Shown piece after piece: positions 6,878 to 14,145 of a stretch of DNA of 20,868 bases. Position numbers and translations under genes: made by a program. Under the pieces are notes generated by a model. That model was not told the DNA's origin and searched no databases. It saw only the letters and a program-made list of their open reading frames with translations. Source of the DNA: an uncultured Arcobacter sp. (GTDB taxonomy: Bacteria; Campylobacterota; Campylobacteria; Campylobacterales; Arcobacteraceae); NCBI GenBank assembly GCA_913054415.1, contig CAJXII010000011.1, forward strand, positions 1-20,868, given 5' to 3'. Within the stretch, counting starts at the first letter, position 1. The number at the start of each line of letters is the position of its first letter.

Positions 6878-8059
6878 TTATGTCAAAGATGAAGTTTGAT
6901 ACAGATCCATCAAACTTTCATAAAAATCATGTGTTTTAAAATCATCTATCAACCCACTTGATGGGCAAAGATGTTGATGTATCTTATTTAAAATCTCAGT
7001 TTTTTCTGGGAACAGATCACTAAGTATGATACTACTTATCTCTTTTCTCATCAAAATAGCAGGAGGAATAATACCTAATTCTAGTAGATCAAGTATAGAT
7101 TGGGAATGATATCTTATATGATGATGTAATCCATGAGGACATGTATTTGTGCTCACTAAAGTATTACATTGATTACAATAAACAAATTCACTTAATATAT
7201 CAATATTAATATCAATACCCTCAATACTATCCAAAATCGTGCTAAATTCAACTGTGCTTGTATAAAAAGCACCCAATCCAGCATGATTTTTTCCTATTAC
7301 TAAATTGGTGCATCCAAAATTCTTAGCTACTAAAGCATTAAGTATTAGCTCATTAAATCCACCAAAAATATAAGTATTTTCCAATGGAATTAAAACAACT
7401 TTACTTTTTGGCAGATAGTTATTACAAAAATATTGAACACAATTATATCTAGTTTCATAAGATAAAAAATCATTAATATAAGGTTTTAGAATAAATATAA
7501 CCATAAGATCTGTTTTTACAAGTGCTGTTCTTATAAGTCTTTCATGAACTCTATGAAAAGGTTTTCCAGATATCATCATAGATGATATTCTTTTTGCTCC
7601 TGTTTGTTCAATAGCTTCTTTTACCATCTGTTTATGTTTTTTAATATCTTCAAACTCTACATGAAAATCTCCACAAATAGAATAAGACCCCAACCTTTTA
7701 TAAGTATCTCTTACCCCTTGATGTTCAGGATTATTTGTTCCATATATTGTTTTGATTCTCTCATCTTTATTGACATGATAAACCTCATCTGTGATAATAT
7801 ATCCACAAACTTTACCATCACAAACCAGATCTAATCTTTCACCTTTTTTAGCACTTAGTAAAACCTTTTCATTTTTATCTCCGCTTGGAGCTAACATAAA
7901 AGAAAATGGATAGCTTACCCCTTGATATTTTTTTGTTTGATCTACCTCATAAGCCTCTTTTTCATTCATCAATTTTGTTACAGGATAAAGCAATCCCTCC
8001 TCAAGTAAAGAGAGTGTAGCAACCGCTTCCTTATCAATATGTAATTGTTTTGTTAACAT
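6878..8059 (-). CDS. ATP-sulfurylase (sulfate adenylyltransferase) homologue with altered active site
   Basis: The fold family is Sat, which makes APS and pyrophosphate from ATP and sulfate. The 393-residue protein aligns along its length with single-domain bacterial Sat, including the N-terminal PUA-like part, the HxxH strand at 169-172 and a C-terminal zinc site (Cys295, Cys298, Cys307, His309). However, the canonical QTRNPxHRAH motif reads ISGKPFHRVH at 163-172, losing the catalytic Arg and Asn. GRDHAG reads GKNHAG at 256-261, GPREA is absent (IFGGFNELI), and the usual SGT loop after the zinc site is YHSQS. Sulfate activation is therefore doubtful, and a different nucleotide-dependent role is possible. 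From memory, Campylobacter genomes also carry a gene annotated as putative sulfate adenylyltransferase. I chose the ATG at 8059, which has AAAGG seven bases upstream, over a TTG at 8077 that lacks one. Confidence 0.8.
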   Translation of the reverse strand: MLTKQLHIDKEAVATLSLLEEGLLYPVTKLMNEKEAYEVDQTKKYQGVSYPFSFMLAPSGDKNEKVLLSAKKGERLDLVCDGKVCGYIITDEVYHVNKDERIKTIYGTNNPEHQGVRDTYKRLGSYSICGDFHVEFEDIKKHKQMVKEAIEQTGAKRISSMMISGKPFHRVHERLIRTALVKTDLMVIFILKPYINDFLSYETRYNCVQYFCNNYLPKSKVVLIPLENTYIFGGFNELILNALVAKNFGCTNLVIGKNHAGLGAFYTSTVEFSTILDSIEGIDINIDILSEFVYCNQCNTLVSTNTCPHGLHHHIRYHSQSILDLLELGIIPPAILMRKEISSIILSDLFPEKTEILNKIHQHLCPSSGLIDDFKTHDFYESLMDLYQTSSLT

Positions 8060-8121
8060 ATAATAGCCTTTAATCAATTTTATGTTATATTATCATAATA
8101 AATAACAAAAAAAGGTAAAAA
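8060..8121. promoter_or_regulatory. Divergent control region between the Sat-like gene and queH
   Basis: The 62-base gap separates two divergent genes. Plus-strand TATATT (8086-8091) and minus-strand GATAAT (read from 8094 to 8089) are candidate overlapping -10 boxes. A 13-bp palindrome TATTATCATAATA (8088-8100) covers both, and TGTTAT (8083-8088) and ATAACA (8102-8107) form an outer inverted pair. AAAGG at 8067-8071 (minus) and 8111-8115 (plus) are the two ribosome sites. An operator is plausible but unproven. Confidence 0.4.
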
Positions 8122-9195
8122 TTGTTAGTTCATATATGTTGTTCAGTAGATAGTCACTTTTTTTTACAACAACTTCGCAAAGATTATCCCGATGAACAAA
8201 TTGTAGGTTTCTTTTACGATCCAAATATTCATCCATATAGCGAATATATTTTAAGACTTGAAGATGTGAAATATAGCTGTGAAAAATTGGGTATTATTTT
8301 ATATGAAGGGCAATATGATATAGAAAATTGGCTACAAAAAGTCAAAGGGTTTGAAGATCAACCAGAAAAAGCACACAGATGCACAATATGTTTTGATAGA
8401 AGATTAGATATTAGTGCTAAAAAAACTATAGAATTAGGATTTGATAAATTTACTACTACACTTTTGATGAGTCCATTAAAATCTCAAGAAAAACTAAAAA
8501 TCATAGGAGATAATCTAGCACAAAAATACGATATAAGATTTATCTTCAAAGATTATAGAGCAGGGCAGGGATCACATCTTCAAGCTTTAGAAGTTAAACA
8601 AAACAATATATATAGACAAAACTACTGTGGATGTATGTTCGCACTAAATCAGCAAAGAGAGTATCAACAAAAATTATGTGATGAGTTAATATCACCTATT
8701 AATCAACAAATTTTACCAGAATCTATTGAAGAGAGATTAAAACTTTATAGACAAAGAACAAAACTAGAAAATCAAAATCAAAACTATAAAATCATAAAAG
8801 AGCGATTTTTAAATTATAGATTATTACAAGCATATGTAAAACACAACAAACAAACTATCCCATCATATTTTTTATTTTATTCAACTTTACAAAAAAAGCA
8901 AACAAAAGGCAAAGTTGAGTTTATACAAAATAATATTGGTTATTTTAATAAAAATGAGGTTAAAATTATATCTTTACAATACCTCAATCAACTATTAAAA
9001 ACCAACTATAAAAATATTTATCAACTAATATACCTGCCACCTAATATAGAACAAGAGATACAATTAAGAGATACTATCTTATCAAATCCTTATGATCTAT
9101 GCACTATAATTGTATTAGAAACTATTACACAAGACAAACTTGAGATATATTGTGATAGTAAAATCTATGAGGATGTCAAGGAGAGAATAATTTGA
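8122..9195 (+). CDS. queH: Epoxyqueuosine reductase QueH with C-terminal extension
   Basis: QueH (DUF208) performs the last step of queuosine synthesis, reducing epoxyqueuosine in tRNA to queuosine. The N-terminal ~200 residues hold the full cysteine set: Cys6-Cys7 (VHICCS), Cys87 and Cys90 (CTIC), and Cys169 and Cys171 (YCGC). In characterised QueH the first four bind a [4Fe-4S] cluster and the last pair is redox active. The motifs GFFYDPNIHPYSEY and YRAGQGSHLQ also fit. Residues ~200-357 form an extension, Gln-, Asn- and Lys-rich, absent from short QueH proteins of about 200 residues; its role is unknown. The start is TTG with AAAGG six bases upstream, and no nearer ATG keeps the CC motif. 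An eight-T run (8158-8165) lies near the start. The stop overlaps the lpxB start (TTGA). Confidence 0.9.
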   Translation: MLVHICCSVDSHFFLQQLRKDYPDEQIVGFFYDPNIHPYSEYILRLEDVKYSCEKLGIILYEGQYDIENWLQKVKGFEDQPEKAHRCTICFDRRLDISAKKTIELGFDKFTTTLLMSPLKSQEKLKIIGDNLAQKYDIRFIFKDYRAGQGSHLQALEVKQNNIYRQNYCGCMFALNQQREYQQKLCDELISPINQQILPESIEERLKLYRQRTKLENQNQNYKIIKERFLNYRLLQAYVKHNKQTIPSYFLFYSTLQKKQTKGKVEFIQNNIGYFNKNEVKIISLQYLNQLLKTNYKNIYQLIYLPPNIEQEIQLRDTILSNPYDLCTIIVLETITQDKLEIYCDSKIYEDVKERII

Positions 9196-10238
9196 AACTT
9201 TTAGTATCAGCACTAGAAACATCATCAAATCTTCATCTAAAAGAGCTAAAAAAACATCTTAGCGATGATGTTGAATTAGTAGGTATATTTGATAAACATC
9301 TTGGCAATGCCACTTACGATATAAGTCAATTAGCTGTGATGGGTTTTGTTGATGCTATTAAAAAATTACCTTTTTTTCTAAATCTAAAAAAACAGATGAC
9401 TCTTTTAGCTAAAGATTGTGATAAAGTTTTACTTATGGATGGATCAGGTTTTAATCTTCCACTTGCTAAAGCTATTAAAAAAGCATATCCCAATAAAGAG
9501 ATTATCTATTATATATTGCCTCAAGCTTGGGCTTGGAAAAAAGGAAGAATCCCCAAAATAGAAAAATACTGCGATAAATTATGTTCTATTATTCCATTTG
9601 AGCAAGAGTTATATACCCAAAAAGATAAGATTAAATATGTAGGGCATCCACTTTTAGATGAGATTAAAACATTCAAAACATCTATAACCTCATACAATAA
9701 AATAGCTTTTATGCCAGGAAGTAGAAAATATGAGATACAATCTTTGATGCCTATTTTTAGAGAGGTTAGAAAATCTATTGATAAAGAGGCTATTTTGATT
9801 ATACCTCCACATTTTACAGATCAATATATATCTGAAGTATATGGAGATATAAGTGATTTTGTTATCTCTAAAAATACATATAAAAGTTTAGTTGAAGTTG
9901 ATTTTGCTTTTATTTGTAGTGGGACAGCTACACTTGAAGCAGCACTTATATCAACCCCTTTTATACTATCATATATAGCAAAACCATTTGATTATTTTAT
10001 AGCAAAAAAACTTGTTAAATTAGATTTTATAGGTTTGGCAAATATATTTTCTGAAAAGATGGGCAAAGATCCTATCCACCCTGAGTTTATACAAGAAGAG
10101 GTAACTGCTACTAATCTTCTTAACTCATATCATAATTTTGATACAAGTAAATTTTTACAAAATTCAAATACCCTAAAAAACTACCTACGACAAGGTAGTT
10201 CTCTAGAAGTAGCAAAGATTATAAATCCTGCTCAATAA
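9192..10238 (+). CDS. lpxB: Lipid-A-disaccharide synthase LpxB
   Basis: LpxB joins UDP-2,3-diacylglucosamine and lipid X to make the disaccharide core of lipid A at the inner membrane, so the organism builds an LPS outer membrane. The glycosyltransferase (GT19) features are present: the N-terminal LLVSALETSSNLHLKEL (the usual start is SGExSGD or a related form), the motif YYILPQAWAWKKGR, the strand VGHPLLDE, and the donor-site motifs MPGSRKYEIQSLMPI and FICSGTATLEAAL. The length, 348, is shorter than the 382 of E. coli but normal for Campylobacterota. The start is TTG with AAGGAG eight bases upstream, inside queH. The last 20 bases overlap the 3' end of purL tail to tail, and the region just before holds the purL-side terminator. 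Confidence 0.95.
   Translation: MKLLVSALETSSNLHLKELKKHLSDDVELVGIFDKHLGNATYDISQLAVMGFVDAIKKLPFFLNLKKQMTLLAKDCDKVLLMDGSGFNLPLAKAIKKAYPNKEIIYYILPQAWAWKKGRIPKIEKYCDKLCSIIPFEQELYTQKDKIKYVGHPLLDEIKTFKTSITSYNKIAFMPGSRKYEIQSLMPIFREVRKSIDKEAILIIPPHFTDQYISEVYGDISDFVISKNTYKSLVEVDFAFICSGTATLEAALISTPFILSYIAKPFDYFIAKKLVKLDFIGLANIFSEKMGKDPIHPEFIQEEVTATNLLNSYHNFDTSKFLQNSNTLKNYLRQGSSLEVAKIINPAQ
10175..10200 (-). terminator. Intrinsic terminator of the purine operon, inside lpxB
   Basis: Read on the minus strand, AACTACCT and AGGTAGTT form a perfect 8-bp stem around a 6-base loop (stem arms 10200-10193 and 10186-10179). The last two T of the stem run into four more, giving a six-T tract (10180-10175). It begins 18 bases after the purL stop. 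On the plus strand the same bases encode part of the LpxB C-terminus. Confidence 0.75.
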
Positions 10239-12426
10239 CTTTTTTGAAGCTATTAAAGTATATATCTTTAGCTTCATCTAATGGTTTGATTATACCATTT
10301 ATCTTGATACTATCTCCACCTGTTTTACCAATTTTAGTGCATGAAACTTTATGTTTAGCTACAAATTGTTCAAACTCATATTCATTTTCATATTTTACTT
10401 CTACTATAGCTCTACTTAAAGACTCACTAAAAATATCTTTATTATCAAGCAAAGGCATAGTTATATCTATCCCAATATCACCTACTACAGACATCTTAGC
10501 AGCACTAATTGCAACTCCACCAATATTAACATCTTTTGCACTTAAAAGTAGATTTTGTTTATTTGCTTCAACTATAAAATCCCAAAGATTTAATTCTGCT
10601 TCAAAATTTACTTCAGGATGAACTCCTGCTACTTTTGAATATAGTTTTTTCATATACAAGCTTCCACCAAATTCAGATTTGGTATCTCCTAATATATAAA
10701 TTGTGCTTCCACTTTCTTGAATAGCACTAGATAAGACTTTATTCATATCATCATTTACACCAACTGTAGCAATAGATGGTGTAGGGAATATCCCAACCCC
10801 TTCTGTTTCGTTGTATAATGATACATTTCCACCAACTACTGGTGTATTTAGTTTTTTACAAGCCTCTTTTATCCCATCACAAGATTTCATAAACTGCCAC
10901 ATAACTTCAGGATTTTGTGGATTTCCAAAGTTTAAACAATCTGTAATTGCTAAAGGTTTAGCTCCAGTCATAGCTACATTTCTTCCAGCTTCCATAACAG
11001 CTGCTGCTGCTCCTAATTCTGGATTGATATAACAAAATCTAGTATTACAATCAGCACTCATAGCTATAGCTTTACCAGTTTCTTTTACTCTTATTACAGA
11101 TCCATCAAGTTTTCCAGGACCTTTTACAGTATTTGTTTGCACCATAGAATCATATTGATCATAAACAAAAGATTTATCTACTACTTCAAGATCACTAAAA
11201 AGTTTATCAAAAGCCTCTTGGTTTGAGATATTTTTATCTAAAGTTATATCTTGGATAGTTTTTAGATATTCTGGTTCTTTTACAGGTCTATCTAAAATAG
11301 GAGCTTCCTCACTTAAAGGTTGAATTGGAATATCTGCTACTTTTTCACCATGCCAATATAGTTCCATATTTCCTGTATCTGTAACCTCTCCAATTACAGC
11401 TACACTTAATTCCCATTTTTCAAATATATCTATAACTTTTTGCTCACAACCTTTTTTTGCACAGATCAACATCCTCTCTTGAGATTCACTTAGCATAAAA
11501 TCATAAGGGGTCATCCCCTCTTCTCTTGCTGGAACTTTATCAAGATCCATTCTCATACCACTTCCACTTCTTCCTGCCATCTCAAATGAACTAGATGTAA
11601 GTCCAGCAGCACCCATATCTTGGATACCAATAATCAAATCCTCTTTAAAAAGTTCTAAACAAGCTTCAAGTAAAAGTTTTTCTGTAAATGGATCTCCCAC
11701 TTGCACAGTTGGTCTTTTTGATTCACTATCTTCATCAAAAGCACAACTTGACATAACAGCTCCACCTAAACCATCTCTTCCTGTTTTACTTCCTACATAC
11801 ATTACAGGATTTCCAACACCCTCAGCCAATCCCAAAAATATCTCATCAGATTTGGCAAGTCCTAAAGTAAAAGCATTTACTAGATTATTTCCAGCATAAC
11901 ACTCCTCAAATCCAACTTGCCCACCAATAGTAGGAACACCCATACAGTTACCATATCCACCAATACCAGCAACTACTCCTCTTAAAAGATGTCTATGTTT
12001 TTTGGCAGTATTACTATTACCATCTATTGAAGCGAACTGTATCATATTCATATTTGCAATAGGTCTTGCTCCCATAGTAAATACATCTCTTAAAATACCA
12101 CCAACACCAGTAGCAGCACCTTGATATGGTTCTATAAAACTAGGGTGGTTATGTGATTCCATTTTAAATACAGCAGCATACCCATCACCTATATCTATAA
12201 CTCCAGCATTTTCACCTGGACCTTGTATCACCCATGGTGCTTTTGTAGGGAATCCATTTAGATATTTTTTACTAGATTTATAACTACAATGCTCACTCCA
12301 CATAGCAGATATTATCCCTATCTCTGTATAGTTTGGTTCTCTACCTAGAATTTTAACAGTATTTTCATACTCTTGTTCTGTCATAGAGTGTGCTAATGCT
12401 ATCTCTTTTGGTGTTTGTTCTGACAT
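10219..12426 (-). CDS. purL: Phosphoribosylformylglycinamidine synthase subunit PurL
   Basis: PurL makes FGAM from FGAR, glutamine-derived ammonia and ATP in step four of purine synthesis. At 735 residues it is the small PurL form, which works with separate PurQ and PurS subunits; neither is in this window. Visible landmarks are the N-terminal SMTEQEYENTVKILGREPNYTE-like region, MWSEHCSYKSSK, KMESHNHPSFIEPYQGAATG, GGILRDVFTMGARPIA, GDPFTEKLL, IQDMGAAGLTSSSFEMA and, in the second half, VVGGNVSLYNET. All are PurL/AIRS-superfamily signatures of ATP binding and dimer interface. It begins one base after carA, whose last codons supply the ribosome site AAGGA. It is the last gene of the leftward operon and overlaps the end of lpxB by 20 bases. 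Confidence 0.97.
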   Translation of the reverse strand: MSEQTPKEIALAHSMTEQEYENTVKILGREPNYTEIGIISAMWSEHCSYKSSKKYLNGFPTKAPWVIQGPGENAGVIDIGDGYAAVFKMESHNHPSFIEPYQGAATGVGGILRDVFTMGARPIANMNMIQFASIDGNSNTAKKHRHLLRGVVAGIGGYGNCMGVPTIGGQVGFEECYAGNNLVNAFTLGLAKSDEIFLGLAEGVGNPVMYVGSKTGRDGLGGAVMSSCAFDEDSESKRPTVQVGDPFTEKLLLEACLELFKEDLIIGIQDMGAAGLTSSSFEMAGRSGSGMRMDLDKVPAREEGMTPYDFMLSESQERMLICAKKGCEQKVIDIFEKWELSVAVIGEVTDTGNMELYWHGEKVADIPIQPLSEEAPILDRPVKEPEYLKTIQDITLDKNISNQEAFDKLFSDLEVVDKSFVYDQYDSMVQTNTVKGPGKLDGSVIRVKETGKAIAMSADCNTRFCYINPELGAAAAVMEAGRNVAMTGAKPLAITDCLNFGNPQNPEVMWQFMKSCDGIKEACKKLNTPVVGGNVSLYNETEGVGIFPTPSIATVGVNDDMNKVLSSAIQESGSTIYILGDTKSEFGGSLYMKKLYSKVAGVHPEVNFEAELNLWDFIVEANKQNLLLSAKDVNIGGVAISAAKMSVVGDIGIDITMPLLDNKDIFSESLSRAIVEVKYENEYEFEQFVAKHKVSCTKIGKTGGDSIKINGIIKPLDEAKDIYFNSFKKVIEQDL

Positions 12427-12427
12427 A

Positions 12428-13558
12428 TTATTTTCCTTCTTTTATTGTATTAGCAAATTGAGCAAAAATATATTTACTTTCATGTGGACCTGGACTTGCT
12501 TCTGGATGATGTTGCACAGAGAAAATATTTTTATTGTTATATTTTACCCCTTCGATTGTATTATCAAATAGATTTTGATGTGTAACAGTTGCGATTTTTG
12601 TAATCTCATCAGGCACATTATAGTTATGATTTTGTGCAGTTATCTCTACGATATTGTTTTCATTTTTTACAGGATGATTTCCACCATGTTGTCCAAATTT
12701 TAACTTATATGTATCAAACCCATGAGCTATACTTAACATCTGATGTCCTAAACATATAGCAAAAATAGGAATATTTGTTTTTATAAGTATCTCAACTTGC
12801 TCTTTCTCTTTTTTTAAAGTTAAAGGATCACCTGGTCCATTACTTAAAAATACCCCACCAATCTCATTGTTTTCATATCTTTGAATAATATCTTTAGCTT
12901 GAAAATTACTTGGGATAACCTCAACCTCAAGTCCAGATTCTACAAGCTCATTTAAAATATTTCTTTTTACTCCAAAATCTATAACTAAAATCTTTTTATT
13001 ACTCATTACAGCTTTATTATAGCTAGATGTTGCACAATTCCAAGCACCTTGTTTATGGATATAAGACTCTTTTGTGCTAACTTGCTCTATATAATTTATA
13101 TCTTCAATTCTAGGGCTTTGTTGTAGTTTCTCTTTTAGCTTTTGTTTATCTGATATCTCTGTAGAAGCTATCATCATCATAGCCCCTTCATCTCTTAACA
13201 TTTTGGTTAAATATCTAGTATCAATATCACAAATACCTATTGTATTGTTTTGTTTTAATAGATTAGAAAAAGTATCTTCTGCTCTATAATTTGAGTATTT
13301 ATCGTTATAATTTCTTACAAGCACACCTTTACAATGCACCTTATTACTCTCCATATCATCGGCATTGACCCCTACATTACCTATCTCAGTAGCAGTAAAT
13401 GTGATAAATTGTCCAGCATAAGATGGATCTGTAGCTATCTCTTGATATCCTGTCATTGATGTATTAAAAACTATCTCACCTACAGATGTTCCACTTGCTC
13501 CAAAACTAGAAGCTTCTAAAAATGTTCCATTTTCCAAATATATATAAACTTTTTCCAT
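12428..13558 (-). CDS. carA: Carbamoyl-phosphate synthase small (glutaminase) subunit CarA
   Basis: CarA hydrolyses glutamine and passes ammonia to CarB for carbamoyl phosphate, feeding pyrimidine and arginine synthesis. The N-terminal CPSase domain has the ASGTSVGEIVFNTSMTGYQE motif at 21-40. The class I glutamine amidotransferase domain has the FLSNGPGDP strand, nucleophile Cys269 in AICLGHQML, and the His351-Glu353 pair in HHPEASPGPHE. Its 376 residues match the family (about 380). A GGAGAG ribosome site precedes the ATG at 13558. carB is not in the window. Placement between DUF507 and purL links pyrimidine and purine supply in one transcript. Confidence 0.97.
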   Translation of the reverse strand: MEKVYIYLENGTFLEASSFGASGTSVGEIVFNTSMTGYQEIATDPSYAGQFITFTATEIGNVGVNADDMESNKVHCKGVLVRNYNDKYSNYRAEDTFSNLLKQNNTIGICDIDTRYLTKMLRDEGAMMMIASTEISDKQKLKEKLQQSPRIEDINYIEQVSTKESYIHKQGAWNCATSSYNKAVMSNKKILVIDFGVKRNILNELVESGLEVEVIPSNFQAKDIIQRYENNEIGGVFLSNGPGDPLTLKKEKEQVEILIKTNIPIFAICLGHQMLSIAHGFDTYKLKFGQHGGNHPVKNENNIVEITAQNHNYNVPDEITKIATVTHQNLFDNTIEGVKYNNKNIFSVQHHPEASPGPHESKYIFAQFANTIKEGK

Positions 13559-13578
13559 TGTATCTCTCCAAATAATAG

Positions 13579-14130
13579 CTAAATTAAACCTTTTCTAACC
13601 AACTCTTCCTCATATAATCTATTATAAACTATATCATAATCTTCTGTTCCTGGTATCAATTTTCTTTTATAATTTCTAATCTTTTCATAAGCTAAAGTAT
13701 CAGCTTCATCAAAACCTTTCATAAAAGCTTCAACAGCAGCAAAAATAATATTTTTTACTTGATTGTCTGATACTGTATAGTGGATATAATCCTCTTCCCA
13801 AAGATAATCAAGTATTTGATGAGATATATCACTAAACCTATCTTCAAAACTTAATATCACACCAAAATCATTTGCTAATCTTTTTTTAGTCATCCAAAAT
13901 AGTTGTCTATAATCTGCATTGTAAAACTCTATATCTTCCTCTTGATTTTCTAGTAAAAGTGCTACTTGTTCATCAAGTTTAGCCTCTTTTTCAATATCTT
14001 CGATTATAATTCTTTGAACTTGCTCTACTATACTTGATTTATCTTTTCTTATCTCAACAAAATCGCAATTTATTAAATCTTTTGTTATTTTTCTTGCTAA
14101 AAAATTTGCATGTTGTTTTTTTAATCTCAT
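13579..14130 (-). CDS. DUF507 family protein
   Basis: The product (183 residues) belongs to DUF507, a family without a known biochemical role. It starts MRLKKQHANFLARKITKDL, is highly charged, and is probably largely alpha-helical, with a likely coiled stretch at about 28-65 (EIRKDKSSIVEQVQRIIIED and following). No signal peptide, membrane segment, cysteine pair or classic catalytic motif is visible, which suggests a cytoplasmic helical protein. DUF507 repeats and a C-terminal YNRLYEEELVRKGLI tail are recognisable. From memory the family is often next to carA in Campylobacterota. It sits 15 bases after purA and 20 before carA, so it is coexpressed with nucleotide synthesis enzymes. Assignment to the family is from recalled sequence character, not a search. 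Confidence 0.8.
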   Translation of the reverse strand: MRLKKQHANFLARKITKDLINCDFVEIRKDKSSIVEQVQRIIIEDIEKEAKLDEQVALLLENQEEDIEFYNADYRQLFWMTKKRLANDFGVILSFEDRFSDISHQILDYLWEEDYIHYTVSDNQVKNIIFAAVEAFMKGFDEADTLAYEKIRNYKRKLIPGTEDYDIVYNRLYEEELVRKGLI

Positions 14131-14145
14131 AAATACCCCTTTACT

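Noticed and set aside
8060..8077. TTG start at 8077 for the ATP-sulfurylase homologue
   Set aside because: The ATG at 8059 has AAAGG seven bases upstream, whereas the TTG has no ribosome site; the six added residues include that ribosome site itself.
10246..10275. Imperfect hairpin (GAAGCT with AGCTTC, inner AAAG with CTTT) within the 3' end of purL, considered as the lpxB terminator
   Set aside because: It has a bulge of three bases and no T-tract follows it on the plus strand; the only T-run lies on the 5' side. I could not support a terminator for lpxB.
10244..11032. Plus-strand open frames antisense to purL (and similar frames antisense to nfo, the Sat-like gene and the aminotransferase)
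   Set aside because: They lie wholly inside well-supported genes on the other strand, have composition expected of antisense frames, and show no ribosome site or recognisable protein motif.
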